Assembly (NCBI GenBank): GCA_964454265.1
Contig: CAYVXD010000065.1
Location: forward strand, 1-20,845
Length of the DNA: 20,845 nt
Direction of reading: 5' to 3'
DNA from: JAUWMI01 sp964454265
GTDB taxonomy: Bacteria; Sumerlaeota; Sumerlaeia; MWCT01; JAUWMI01
Part shown: positions 1 to 7,547 of the stretch, piece after piece
How positions within the stretch are numbered: the stretch's first letter is position 1
Layout of the letters: the number at the start of each line of letters is the position of its first letter
Notes under the pieces: model-generated
What the model was told of the DNA's origin: nothing
The model's input: only the letters and a program-made list of their open reading frames with translations
The model's database searches: none
Translations under genes and position numbers: made by a program

Positions 1-3000
1 CAGGATCAAATCATCCTGATCCTCTGGTTTTCCCAGCGCGCTCTCTGGCGGGACAAAATACATCTCATACGTCCTTCCATCCGGAGTCGGCGCATACAAG
101 CCATCCCCCGCACTACTCACCACCAGGATATCTGCCTGCTGAAAATTCTGGCTATTCACGCGCAGCTGCATATGTGGCACCGCAAGGGGATCTGTAATAT
201 CTGTTGCCACCGTCCAGCTCGCCCGATACAAGCAATCCGCTATCACCGGCACAGCATCCGGCTCGCTCGTCCAGAACCCATACGTATTGGTATTATCCTG
301 CGCAGTGAGTATAATGTGCCCTGGCATATAGTAACAATCGGGTGGTGTGAAATATGCAGAGAGTGTAACCGAAGTCCATCCTTCATCTGTCAGCTCGAAA
401 CTATACTCTTGTAATCTAAATGGCCCAGGAAACTCATCCGCGCCAATGTCAAAGTCCGAGCCGTCGCCGCGAAGGTCGGGGGTGCCATCCATGGGTCGCG
501 GTTCGCCTTCAAAGTCCTCGGTTAAACCTTCAACATACCCACCCGCATCTATGCATGGCGAGCTTGGAAGAAGATGAAAATTCCCATTGGCAGGGTCAAC
601 TAGCAATGGATCGGCGAAGATATTGCCAATGCTGGGACTCCACCAACCCTCAATGCAACTATAGCAAGGATCGGTGCATGAGCCAATCTGAGCAGTGCCT
701 ATATTTTGACTAATAATACAGTTTCTTATAATGCCGTTACAGTCGGCAAGGCCGCTACCATAACGCTGCATCATTCCAATAGCACAGTTCCCTACAATAG
801 TATTATTCTGGAGTGTACCGTCGCAGCTATAGACTCCACCGCCTCTTGCATAATATTCTCCAATAAGCCCATTGCCATAGATGATATTGTTCTGAATGAT
901 GCCGTCGCAAGAACTCAGCCCACCACCACCAGTATAATGACCACTAACCGAGTTGCGCAAGATAATGTTGTTTTTTACTTTACCCGCACACCAGCACAGA
1001 CCTCCTCCATAAGCCCAAGTTCCTTTAGCGGTGTTTTCAGAGATCAAGTTATTCCGGATAGTGCCATTGCATTCGTAAAGACCGCCACCATCCTCGGCGG
1101 AGTTATTAAGAATCTTATTATTCTCAATTGCAGCCAGTGCTTTATTACCGCGTATTCCTCCTCCCCGGTATGAGGATCCGTTGCGAATGGTAAAACCTTT
1201 AATAGTGCTGGTCGCGTCTTCCTTGCCGGTTAAAAATATAACAGAGTAGGATCCTCCTCCGTCAATTATCGTATTGCTTACTATATCATCGTTAAGGGGA
1301 CCAGTGCTTCGTAAGGCAATATTCTTTCCCAGAAAATGAAGATTCTCATTATAGGTACCAGGTGACACAATAATTTCTTCCCCGGGAAAAGCCAGAAATA
1401 TACCCTGTTGAATGGATGCATATTCGGCGCCTACGGATATTCCTGAAGGTGTATTGTAGAGAGCGGGGTCAGTTCCTCGAAGTATTTCTATACCATCTAT
1501 TAGACCGTCCCGATCGCTGTCTGAATTGTTAGGGTCGGCGTTCTGAAATGCTTCTTCAACATCCGCTAGGAGGTCGCCGTCGCAATCTAGAGAGCTTCCA
1601 TACTCGTCGCTTCCCATATCCAAAGCGCCACCAATTACCCGGCATTCCCCATCTATATCTGCAATATATTCCCCGAAGAGATAATACGTATTACCGGCAT
1701 TAATACATGGAGAATCAGGCTGGAGATGATAATTTGCCTTAGTCGGGTTAACAAATTGGGGGTTGTCTGAAATATTCCCTCTTCCCTTGCCGCTCCAGTC
1801 TTGAATGCATGAATATAAAGGTGTACTGCTATCAGCAATCTGGCCCAGAGTGGGAGTAGTGGCGGAGTTTCCCCAGATGATGCAATTAATAATAAGATCG
1901 CTGCACATATAGATTCCGCCCCCATGAGCAGCCGTGTTGCCAGTGATAGTATTATTTATTATCATGGCGTTGCACCAATACAGGCCGCCACCGCGAGAAG
2001 ATGCAGAGTTACCCGTAATGGTATTATGCTGCACGATCGCCTCGCCGAATAAGCCGCAACGAAAAAGGCCGCCGCCAGCTGCGCCACAGGAGTTGCCGAC
2101 TATTATGTTGTTCTGTATGGTGCCGTGGCACCCATGAAGTCCACCGCCATCGCCACGAGACAAATTGGTCGAGATCATATTGCTCTGGATGGTGCCCTGA
2201 CAGCTATACAGCCCACTGCCGTAAACAGCCGAATTGCCTGAAATTGTATTATTTACAATAGTGCCATTGCATCCATATAGCCCGCCCCCACGTAAAAATG
2301 CCGAATTGCCCGAGATGGTATTGTTCGCAATAATGCCGTTGCACTCACATAGTCCACCGCCACAACCATTACTTTCAGTAACTGCATTGCTCAAGATAGA
2401 ATTGCTCTGAATGGTGCCATGACACTGGTGTAGCCCGCCACCATCATAACTAGCCGAATTGTTCAAAATCCTATTGCTTTCAATCAAAGCCAGTGCACCA
2501 TTGCCCGATATTCCTCCGCCGTGCAATGCAGCTCCGTTGCGAATGGTCATGCCTTTTATACGGCAGGTCTCATTTTCCGTGCCCTCAAAGAATATGGCAG
2601 AGAATAATCCGTTTCCATCAATTATTGTAGTACTAACGATACCCTCATCAGCAGGATTTGTACTCTTGAGGACTATATTCTTGCCTAAGAAACGGAGATT
2701 TTCATGATAGACACCAGGCGATACGGTGATTACTTCGGAGGGAAACGCAAAAAATATAGCTTGCTGAACAGAGGGATAGTCTTCAGGAACAGAGATTCCC
2801 GACGGCGAATTATAGACTACTGGGCTAGTGCCGCGAAGTACTTCGGCACCGTCCATCAGACCATCTCGATCAGTGTCTCGCTCGTCGGGAGCACTACCTC
2901 GATTAGCTTCATCAACATCCGCTAATAGGTCGCGGTCAGTATCTCGAGAACTACCGTACTCGTCACTTCCCATATCAATGGAGCTACCGGCTACTCGACA

Positions 3001-4308
3001 TTCGCCATCTATATCAATGAGGTATTCACCCACAAGATAATACGTGTTACCGGTGTCAATGCACGGAGAGTCATGGGCAAGGTGATAATTTCCATTATGC
3101 GGGTCGACAAACTTCGGATCAGATGATATATTACCTCTTCCCCTACCAGTCCAGGCGACAATGCAACTGTAAGAGGGAGTACTGCAGATGTCAAACTCAC
3201 TTCCAAAAGTGGTGGGGTTCTCCCAGATAATACAGTTGATAATAGATGCACGGCAAACTCCGAGCCCGCCGGCAAATGATGCCGAATTGCCCGCTATGGT
3301 ATTGTTCTGAATGGTGCCACCGCAAATATACAGACCTCCACCATATTGGGCGGAATTGCCCGCTATGGTATTGTTGAAGATGGTGCCGTCGCAGACATAG
3401 AGTCCGCCGCCTCTGCTAGCCCTATTGCGCGAGATAATGTTGTTTCGGATGGTGCCACTGCAATTGGAAAGCCCTGCGCCATTACTAGCCAAATTGCCAG
3501 AGATAGTATTATTCTGGACGGTACCATTACATTTGTCTAGCCCACCGCCCCACAGGGAAGCTGAGTTATCTGTAATGGTGTTGTTCTGAATAGTGCCGGA
3601 GCAGTTGTACAGGCCGCCGCCGCTTTGATGACTCGAATTGCTCGATATGGTGTTGTTCTGAACAGAACCTCCGCAATTATATAGGCCACCGCCATCACCA
3701 TTCGCCGAGTTGCTCGATATAGTATTGTTCTGAATGGTGCCGTCGCAATTGAACAGCCCCCCGCCCTTCCCATAACGAGCCGAATTACTAGAGATGGTGT
3801 TATTCTGAATAATGCCGTCACAGTCAAACAGCCCGCCGCCATGGCCGTCAGAATCTAAACCATAGGTAATATTGCTAATTATGTTGCAGTGCTGAATAGT
3901 AGCCTGGGTACTGTTGCCATTGATACCTCCGCCATTTACAGAGTATCCATTGGTAACGGTGAAGCCGGAGATAGTACAGGCTGGAGATTCCGTGCCCAGA
4001 AATTTAACTACGCTGTCCGTGCTTCTACCGTCAATGATTGTATTAGCGACAACAGTTGGACTGGTTGGGTCAGTCGAGCGCACGATGATATTTTTGCCAT
4101 TGAAGTTAATGTTTTCATAATAAGTGCCCGGGGAGACGATGACTTCATCGCTATCTACAGATGCATCAATCGCCCCCTGAATCGTGGAATAATCACCTGG
4201 GACGGTAATGACTGCACCATGGGATAGTAGGCAAAAAGGAGAGACGAGTAAAAAGAAAGCCAAGACCTTTAAGCTACAAGTCAGGCTATTGGGACTAATC
4301 CTTTTCAT
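1..4308 (-). CDS. Giant secreted right-handed beta-helix protein with three choice-of-anchor Q modules (3' end outside window)
   Basis: Open for 1436 codons from an ATG at 4308 to the left edge without a stop, so the C-terminus is missing. An N-terminal signal peptide (basic MKR start, hydrophobic core, likely cleavage near residue 31) sends it out of the cytoplasm. Three modules start near residues 33, 503 and 955. Each opens with a pectate-lyase-like strand (for example ITVPGDYSTIQ), continues with 5 to 9 rungs of 22-24 residues of the type NNTISGNSAxxGGGLYxCxGTIQ, and ends in the choice-of-anchor Q signature (DSPCID, then DIDGECR, then DMGSDEY). Asp-rich TSP3-like linkers (DTDRDGLMDG, DSDRDGLIDG) join the modules, and a non-repetitive domain begins near residue 1297. 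Such proteins are usually cell-surface or secreted adhesins or polysaccharide-binding or -cleaving proteins; no catalytic residue could be identified. The Shine-Dalgarno site is weak. The family call is firm, the ligand unknown. Confidence 0.9.
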   Translation of the reverse strand, partial: MKRISPNSLTCSLKVLAFFLLVSPFCLLSHGAVITVPGDYSTIQGAIDASVDSDEVIVSPGTYYENINFNGKNIIVRSTDPTSPTVVANTIIDGRSTDSVVKFLGTESPACTISGFTVTNGYSVNGGGINGNSTQATIQHCNIISNITYGLDSDGHGGGLFDCDGIIQNNTISSNSARYGKGGGLFNCDGTIQNNTISSNSANGDGGGLYNCGGSVQNNTISSNSSHQSGGGLYNCSGTIQNNTITDNSASLWGGGLDKCNGTVQNNTISGNLASNGAGLSNCSGTIRNNIISRNRASRGGGLYVCDGTIFNNTIAGNSAQYGGGLYICGGTIQNNTIAGNSASFAGGLGVCRASIINCIIWENPTTFGSEFDICSTPSYSCIVAWTGRGRGNISSDPKFVDPHNGNYHLAHDSPCIDTGNTYYLVGEYLIDIDGECRVAGSSIDMGSDEYGSSRDTDRDLLADVDEANRGSAPDERDTDRDGLMDGAEVLRGTSPVVYNSPSGISVPEDYPSVQQAIFFAFPSEVITVSPGVYHENLRFLGKNIVLKSTNPADEGIVSTTIIDGNGLFSAIFFEGTENETCRIKGMTIRNGAALHGGGISGNGALALIESNRILNNSASYDGGGLHQCHGTIQSNSILSNAVTESNGCGGGLCECNGIIANNTISGNSAFLRGGGLYGCNGTIVNNTISGNSAVYGSGLYSCQGTIQSNMISTNLSRGDGGGLHGCHGTIQNNIIVGNSCGAAGGGLFRCGLFGEAIVQHNTITGNSASSRGGGLYWCNAMIINNTITGNTAAHGGGIYMCSDLIINCIIWGNSATTPTLGQIADSSTPLYSCIQDWSGKGRGNISDNPQFVNPTKANYHLQPDSPCINAGNTYYLFGEYIADIDGECRVIGGALDMGSDEYGSSLDCDGDLLADVEEAFQNADPNNSDSDRDGLIDGIEILRGTDPALYNTPSGISVGAEYASIQQGIFLAFPGEEIIVSPGTYNENLHFLGKNIALRSTGPLNDDIVSNTIIDGGGSYSVIFLTGKEDATSTIKGFTIRNGSSYRGGGIRGNKALAAIENNKILNNSAEDGGGLYECNGTIRNNLISENTAKGTWAYGGGLCWCAGKVKNNIILRNSVSGHYTGGGGLSSCDGIIQNNIIYGNGLIGEYYARGGGVYSCDGTLQNNTIVGNCAIGMMQRYGSGLADCNGIIRNCIISQNIGTAQIGSCTDPCYSCIEGWWSPSIGNIFADPLLVDPANGNFHLLPSSPCIDAGGYVEGLTEDFEGEPRPMDGTPDLRGDGSDFDIGADEFPGPFRLQEYSFELTDEGWTSVTLSAYFTPPDCYYMPGHIILTAQDNTNTYGFWTSEPDAVPVIADCLYRASWTVATDITDPLAVPHMQLRVNSQNFQQADILVVSSAGDGLYAPTPDGRTYEMYFVPPESALGKPEDQDDLIL
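2825..2972 (-). other. Asp-rich calcium-binding-type linker between beta-helix modules 1 and 2
   Basis: Within the beta-helix gene this stretch encodes two Asp-rich motifs, DTDRDLLADVDE and DTDRDGLMDGAE. Their spacing of acidic residues is like thrombospondin type 3 repeats and EF-hand-like loops. An equivalent pair (DCDGDLLADVEE, DSDRDGLIDGIE) lies at about 1470-1605 between modules 2 and 3. Calcium binding is inferred from the motif only. Confidence 0.6.
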
Positions 4309-4715
4309 ACCTAATTCTAATAATAAGATTTTGGAAGAGTGCTGAATACAAACATTATCGCCATTTTCGCTGATGTATTGCAATAGAAATTTGTTTAAAT
4401 ATGACTATGCGAAGAGTCTCCATGGCACATGTATTAAGAGGCGCTATTACCATATGTCCTTAAGGTACGTTAACCACTTCGACCTAACATACGCAACAGG
4501 AGCATTATTACCCTGAGCAACATAATCATGCCACTAGCCACTATATAGTGAATTGAAGTCTCACGCAAAGCCGCAAAGTCGCAGAGAGAATAAAAAACTT
4601 TGCGTTCTTGGCGCCTTTGCGAGAGATTTAAAATCTGTAAGCCCTGTAGCGATCTTATTTTTTGTGAATTGTAAACGTTGTGCGCGTTGTGTCGTTGTGG
4701 TTTGATATTTCTTTC
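4309..4715. other. Intergenic region between GHL10 gene and beta-helix gene
   Basis: No convincing gene on either strand. It holds a dispersed palindromic repeat (4559-4626), a perfect 12-bp palindrome CACTATATAGTG (4539-4550), and three copies of CGTTGTG (4676-4682, 4685-4691, 4693-4699) just downstream of the GHL10 stop. The promoter of the beta-helix gene should lie here, but no good -35/-10 pair was recognised. Confidence 0.6.
4559..4626. repeat. Dispersed palindromic repeat of the CGCAAAG type
   Basis: An imperfect inverted repeat: the left arm TCTCACGCAAAGCCGCAAAG is mirrored by the right arm, which on the other strand reads TCTCTCGCAAAGGCGCCAAG. A short A-rich centre separates them. 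Closely similar sequences recur in intergenic DNA of many unrelated environmental bacteria (recalled, not searched). It encodes nothing obvious here. The function is unknown; mRNA folding or a MITE-like origin are possibilities. Confidence 0.7.
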
Positions 4716-7073
4716 TTATTTGTTCTTACTCTGGCGCACCCATTTTTGAATGCGTGTGGGGCTGGTTCCTCCCATCTGGACAATGTAAATGGCTGACCCA
4801 TCGGGAGCAAAACCGACCCCGCGCGGAGCTAAAAATGGATGCTGTCTGTCGTATACATAGCCGAGAATTTGTTCGTCCGGGGTATAGATTTCAATTACGC
4901 ACAGACTTTCGTTTGACAGGTAGAGATTCCCAGCTGCATCCACGTCCACGGCTCCAATAACGTCACGCCGGAACGTAAGATCATCCACCTTCTGATAGCT
5001 TGCCACGCCCTTCTCGATGCTGCCGACATAGTGATGGGCAGCCTTATCAGCGCGGCAGGCGATATAGACATGCCGACCATCCGGACTAACGCCCAGTCCC
5101 CGGTTAATGTGCGATCCCTTTGCCCCTCCCTCAAATGGGCTGCCCTCGAGCTCCTTACCATCCTTCGTGAAGAGATGCCAGCGATCACGGGTTACTTCCG
5201 TGATGAAGAGATGATCCTTCTGGTCAAAGTCCAGATCACCGTTTGCGAACGTCGTGTAGAAGCCGCCGAGTGGTTTTCCGTCTGAGGATGCGAACGCACA
5301 AATTGTATGACTTGTAGCATTGGCTGCCACGTATACGACACCGGTTGAGTCAATTGCTATACCTGACGGTCGGAAGAGCTCTACCGTCTTTCCCTCGTTG
5401 TCGCGACCGCTCGTGACTGGGGAGAATGGACATTCCCTGCCGTCGGGGTAGAGCACCCGCACATTGTCGCCCCACCAGGAGCAAATCCAGAGCTTTCCCT
5501 CAGAATCAACCTCCATGTACTCCGGTGCATCTATTAGTGGCCCAATCTCGCTCTCAAACACATAGAGATCTTCAGGCGGATTTATGATGAATTCCGTGAG
5601 CTCGCTATAGCCTACTGCGCGATCCGTGCAATCGCCATTATCGCAGTCATCGTCCCAGGCATAAATGCGGCACACGAAATTCGACCGCAGCGATTGGGGC
5701 GGAATCTGCGTGACCGTAATGTATTCATTTTGCGCCCCTTCCTTCTTCTTCATGGCAACCATTGTACCTCCTGCCAGATTACCATCGTTGTCCCAGATAA
5801 GATAGGGGCCCTGGCCAAGTTCAGGCGCCAGAGCCACACCGGAGGGGTCGGTAATCCGGCACTGGATGGAGAACCGCTGGCCAGTGCGGGGTTTCTCGGG
5901 CATAGGGGAGAGGTGGGAGATATACGGGCCTGTGACGTCGTCATCAACGGACGACTTCCAAGGCATTGATGGGACCGTAGCGGGCTCCGTATACAGGGTT
6001 TTCTTTAGCATTTTAACCTTGTCGCTCGGTTTATGCCGCGGGAACAACCCTCGATACGGGAAGAAGGTATTGCCGAGGCCGCCGAGCCGCCGCGTAATAC
6101 GCACTTCGCCCAGCAGCGGTTCGAGTTCCGCTGTACTTAGCCCCGGATAGATATGACGGTTATGGTAGTTGGCAAACTGATCCTCTGCCAGGATGCGAAA
6201 GCCCTGGACATCGGTCGTGTAGCCCATCGGGCAAATGAAATCAGTGATGCCTCTGGCCAGCCATCCGTGTGCATCCTGTAGAAACTCATTGTAGCCTTCG
6301 CGAAAGTCCCACCACACGGCTGCCGATACTTTTACGTGCGGTTTCTTCTTTTGAATCGCCTCATACGTACGGGCAAGGAGCGCGGTGATCGCATCGCGCC
6401 GAAAATCAATCCATTCCGCTGGATATTCGGACGGCGTACCGCCAGTCAGTTTCTTGAACTCTGCCAGCGAAATTGGATCATATGAGTAGCCAAATCCGGG
6501 GTAACGTATAAAGTCAAAATGCAGCCCATCTACATCGTAGTTTTCTATTACTTCCATGTAGACTTGAAACAGGTGATCCTGCACCGCCGGGATAGTAGGG
6601 GAGAGAGAACAATAAACCTTTGTTGGATCCTCATAGTTTCCTTCCTCGTCAACTACAAACCAATCGCGGCGGCTGTTCCAAAGCTGACCGGAGTCGGGAT
6701 GTGGTGTCTTACCACGCCACGCAGGATAGACATTGATCCAGGGGTGGAGTTCCAGCTGGTGCTTGTGCGCTTCTTCGACCGCAACCCCTAAGGGGTCCCA
6801 GTCCGGGTTCTTGCCATCAAAGGCCATAGCCCACGGCTCAAGGCGTGATGGGTAATAGACTGTCCCATTGCCGCGAATCTGAAAGAGAATGATGTTAAAA
6901 TGGTAGTCCGCGGCATTTTGCATAATACGCTTTACATCCTCAGGCGATTTATAGCTATCGCGGATAACCCAGAGTACGCGAGCTTCTTCCGTTTTCGCCT
7001 CAGCTGCAAAGCAAAGCAAAAAAAGCAATCCTACAGCAACGATGGAAACAAATCGGGCTTTACTGGCATACAT
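4716..7073 (-). CDS. Secreted GHL10 (DUF187) family 10 glycosylhydrolase fused to a beta-propeller
   Basis: 785 residues. Residues 1-26 form a signal peptide ending AEA, so the protein is exported. Residues 30-360 match the GHL10/DUF187 glycosylhydrolase-like barrel: the opening strand ARVLWVIRDS, then FQIRGNG, then the family hallmark DGLHFDFIRYP at 182-192, then VSAAVWWDFREG and CPMGYTTD. Residues 380-500 look like an Ig-like spacer carrying an acidic, Cys-containing cluster (DDDCDNGDCTD, 474-484). Residues 505-783 hold NHL-type propeller blades (GIAIDSTGVVYVA, GVSPDGRHVYIA, AVDVDAAGNLYLS, GVGFAPDGSAIYIV). The family is expected to act on polysaccharide outside the cytoplasm; the substrate cannot be read from sequence. 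The start is well supported by AAAGGAG seven bases before the ATG. It is followed by the beta-helix gene on the same strand. Confidence 0.88.
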   Translation of the reverse strand: MYASKARFVSIVAVGLLFLLCFAAEAKTEEARVLWVIRDSYKSPEDVKRIMQNAADYHFNIILFQIRGNGTVYYPSRLEPWAMAFDGKNPDWDPLGVAVEEAHKHQLELHPWINVYPAWRGKTPHPDSGQLWNSRRDWFVVDEEGNYEDPTKVYCSLSPTIPAVQDHLFQVYMEVIENYDVDGLHFDFIRYPGFGYSYDPISLAEFKKLTGGTPSEYPAEWIDFRRDAITALLARTYEAIQKKKPHVKVSAAVWWDFREGYNEFLQDAHGWLARGITDFICPMGYTTDVQGFRILAEDQFANYHNRHIYPGLSTAELEPLLGEVRITRRLGGLGNTFFPYRGLFPRHKPSDKVKMLKKTLYTEPATVPSMPWKSSVDDDVTGPYISHLSPMPEKPRTGQRFSIQCRITDPSGVALAPELGQGPYLIWDNDGNLAGGTMVAMKKKEGAQNEYITVTQIPPQSLRSNFVCRIYAWDDDCDNGDCTDRAVGYSELTEFIINPPEDLYVFESEIGPLIDAPEYMEVDSEGKLWICSWWGDNVRVLYPDGRECPFSPVTSGRDNEGKTVELFRPSGIAIDSTGVVYVAANATSHTICAFASSDGKPLGGFYTTFANGDLDFDQKDHLFITEVTRDRWHLFTKDGKELEGSPFEGGAKGSHINRGLGVSPDGRHVYIACRADKAAHHYVGSIEKGVASYQKVDDLTFRRDVIGAVDVDAAGNLYLSNESLCVIEIYTPDEQILGYVYDRQHPFLAPRGVGFAPDGSAIYIVQMGGTSPTRIQKWVRQSKNK

Positions 7074-7156
7074 GATTTTCTCCTTTCCTGGACAAGGCGA
7101 TTCAGTTCTTCTGTGGTATTTCTTGTAAAAAGGTCAGAGAAAAATCAACACCTTTT

Positions 7157-7164
7157 AGATTTAG
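7157..7164. repeat. Left copy of 8-bp target site duplication
   Basis: AGATTTAG lies immediately outside the left inverted end of the 355-bp element and is repeated exactly at 7520-7527. Confidence 0.85.
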
Positions 7165-7271
7165 GGCTCTTTGTCAGATAGGTTAGCAAAATAGCGATCG
7201 AAACACATAGTAAATACATGTTCCTTAGGCTTTTGCAGAGAGGATTGCGTTCATAACAATCTGTTCTTGTA

Positions 7272-7320
7272 GCCCCCTCACCCCATCCCTCTCCCGCTGG
7301 GGGAGAGGGGGGATAGGGTT
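7272..7320. repeat. GC-rich dispersed palindrome, copy 1
   Basis: CCCTCACCCCATCCCTCTCC runs into GCT and then GGGGGAGAGGGGGGAT, forming a strong stem of about 10 bp. This matches the widespread 'CCCTCACCCC...CTCTCCC/GGGAGAGG' intergenic repeat type (recalled). It lies inside the 355-bp insertion element and shares its core with copy 2. Confidence 0.65.
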
Positions 7321-7419
7321 CTCCGTCTGCTGGAATATCCTCTCCGGATGAATGTCAGTGATTTTGTCTGTCACTATTTGCCTGCGCGAAAGCAAACAGA
7401 AGTCTGCTCAGTGTTTTTT

Positions 7420-7451
7420 CCTCTCCCCTGGGGGAGAGGGTCAAGGTGAGG
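7420..7451. repeat. GC-rich dispersed palindrome, copy 2
   Basis: A perfect 9-bp stem CCTCTCCCC / GGGGAGAGG (7420-7428, 7431-7439) with a two-base loop, followed by GGTGAGG. The outer CCCTCACC of copy 1 and GGTGAGG here are mirror ends, so copies 1 and 2 could be the two arms of one larger or interrupted element. Confidence 0.65.
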
Positions 7452-7519
7452 TTGAAAATGCGCCTTGTGCGTAGGGATTATCTTTCTTTTAAGAATGTTA
7501 ACGCATTTGACAAAGAGCC

Positions 7520-7527
7520 AGATTTAG
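7520..7527. repeat. Right copy of 8-bp target site duplication
   Basis: AGATTTAG lies immediately outside the right inverted end of the 355-bp element and is identical to 7157-7164. Confidence 0.85.
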
Positions 7528-7547
7528 ATATTTTTGATGTGCGCCGC

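Larger units (their letters stand above)
7165..7519. mobile_element. 355-bp non-autonomous insertion element (MITE) with terminal inverted repeats
   Basis: The left end reads inward GGCTCTTTGTCAGATAGGTT. The right end, on the other strand, reads inward GGCTCTTTGTCAAATGCGTT. The first 12 bases are identical, and 19 of the first 24 match. The element is flanked on both sides by the identical octamer AGATTTAG (7157-7164 and 7520-7527), a perfect 8-bp target duplication. There is no transposase or other credible reading frame inside, so it must have been moved in trans or be a deletion relic. An 8-bp duplication together with ends starting GGCTCTTT suggests an ISL3-family transposase (recalled knowledge, tentative). 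It sits 21 bp past the glnE stop and about 90 bp before the GHL10 start. Confidence 0.85.
7074..7547. other. Intergenic region between glnE and the GHL10 gene, mostly one inserted element
   Basis: 474 bases without a gene. Positions 7157-7527 are a small insertion element with its target duplication (separate entry). What remains is a short 3' flank of glnE (7528-7547) and about 80 bases upstream of the GHL10 start. No rho-independent terminator for glnE and no clear promoter for the GHL10 gene were seen. Confidence 0.7.

Noticed and set aside
706..1173. Plus-strand open frame of 155 codons opposite the beta-helix gene
   Set aside because: It is the antisense of repeated rungs; the repeat pattern keeps stops out of several frames. 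The minus frame has the coherent domain structure.
1950..3840. Regularly spaced near-identical DNA units that resemble a CRISPR array or tandem repeat
   Set aside because: Units are about 66-75 bp, differ in length by multiples of three and encode beta-helix rungs; there are no unique spacers.
3009..3842. Minus-strand open frames in a second phase within the beta-helix region
   Set aside because: They read the same repeats one base out of phase; the phase starting at 4308 stays open for the whole 4.3 kb and gives recognisable motifs.
7420..7439. Perfect 9-bp hairpin as a rho-independent terminator of glnE
   Set aside because: The six T's are on the wrong side for both strands: on the plus strand they precede the stem, and on the minus strand the stem is followed by A's.
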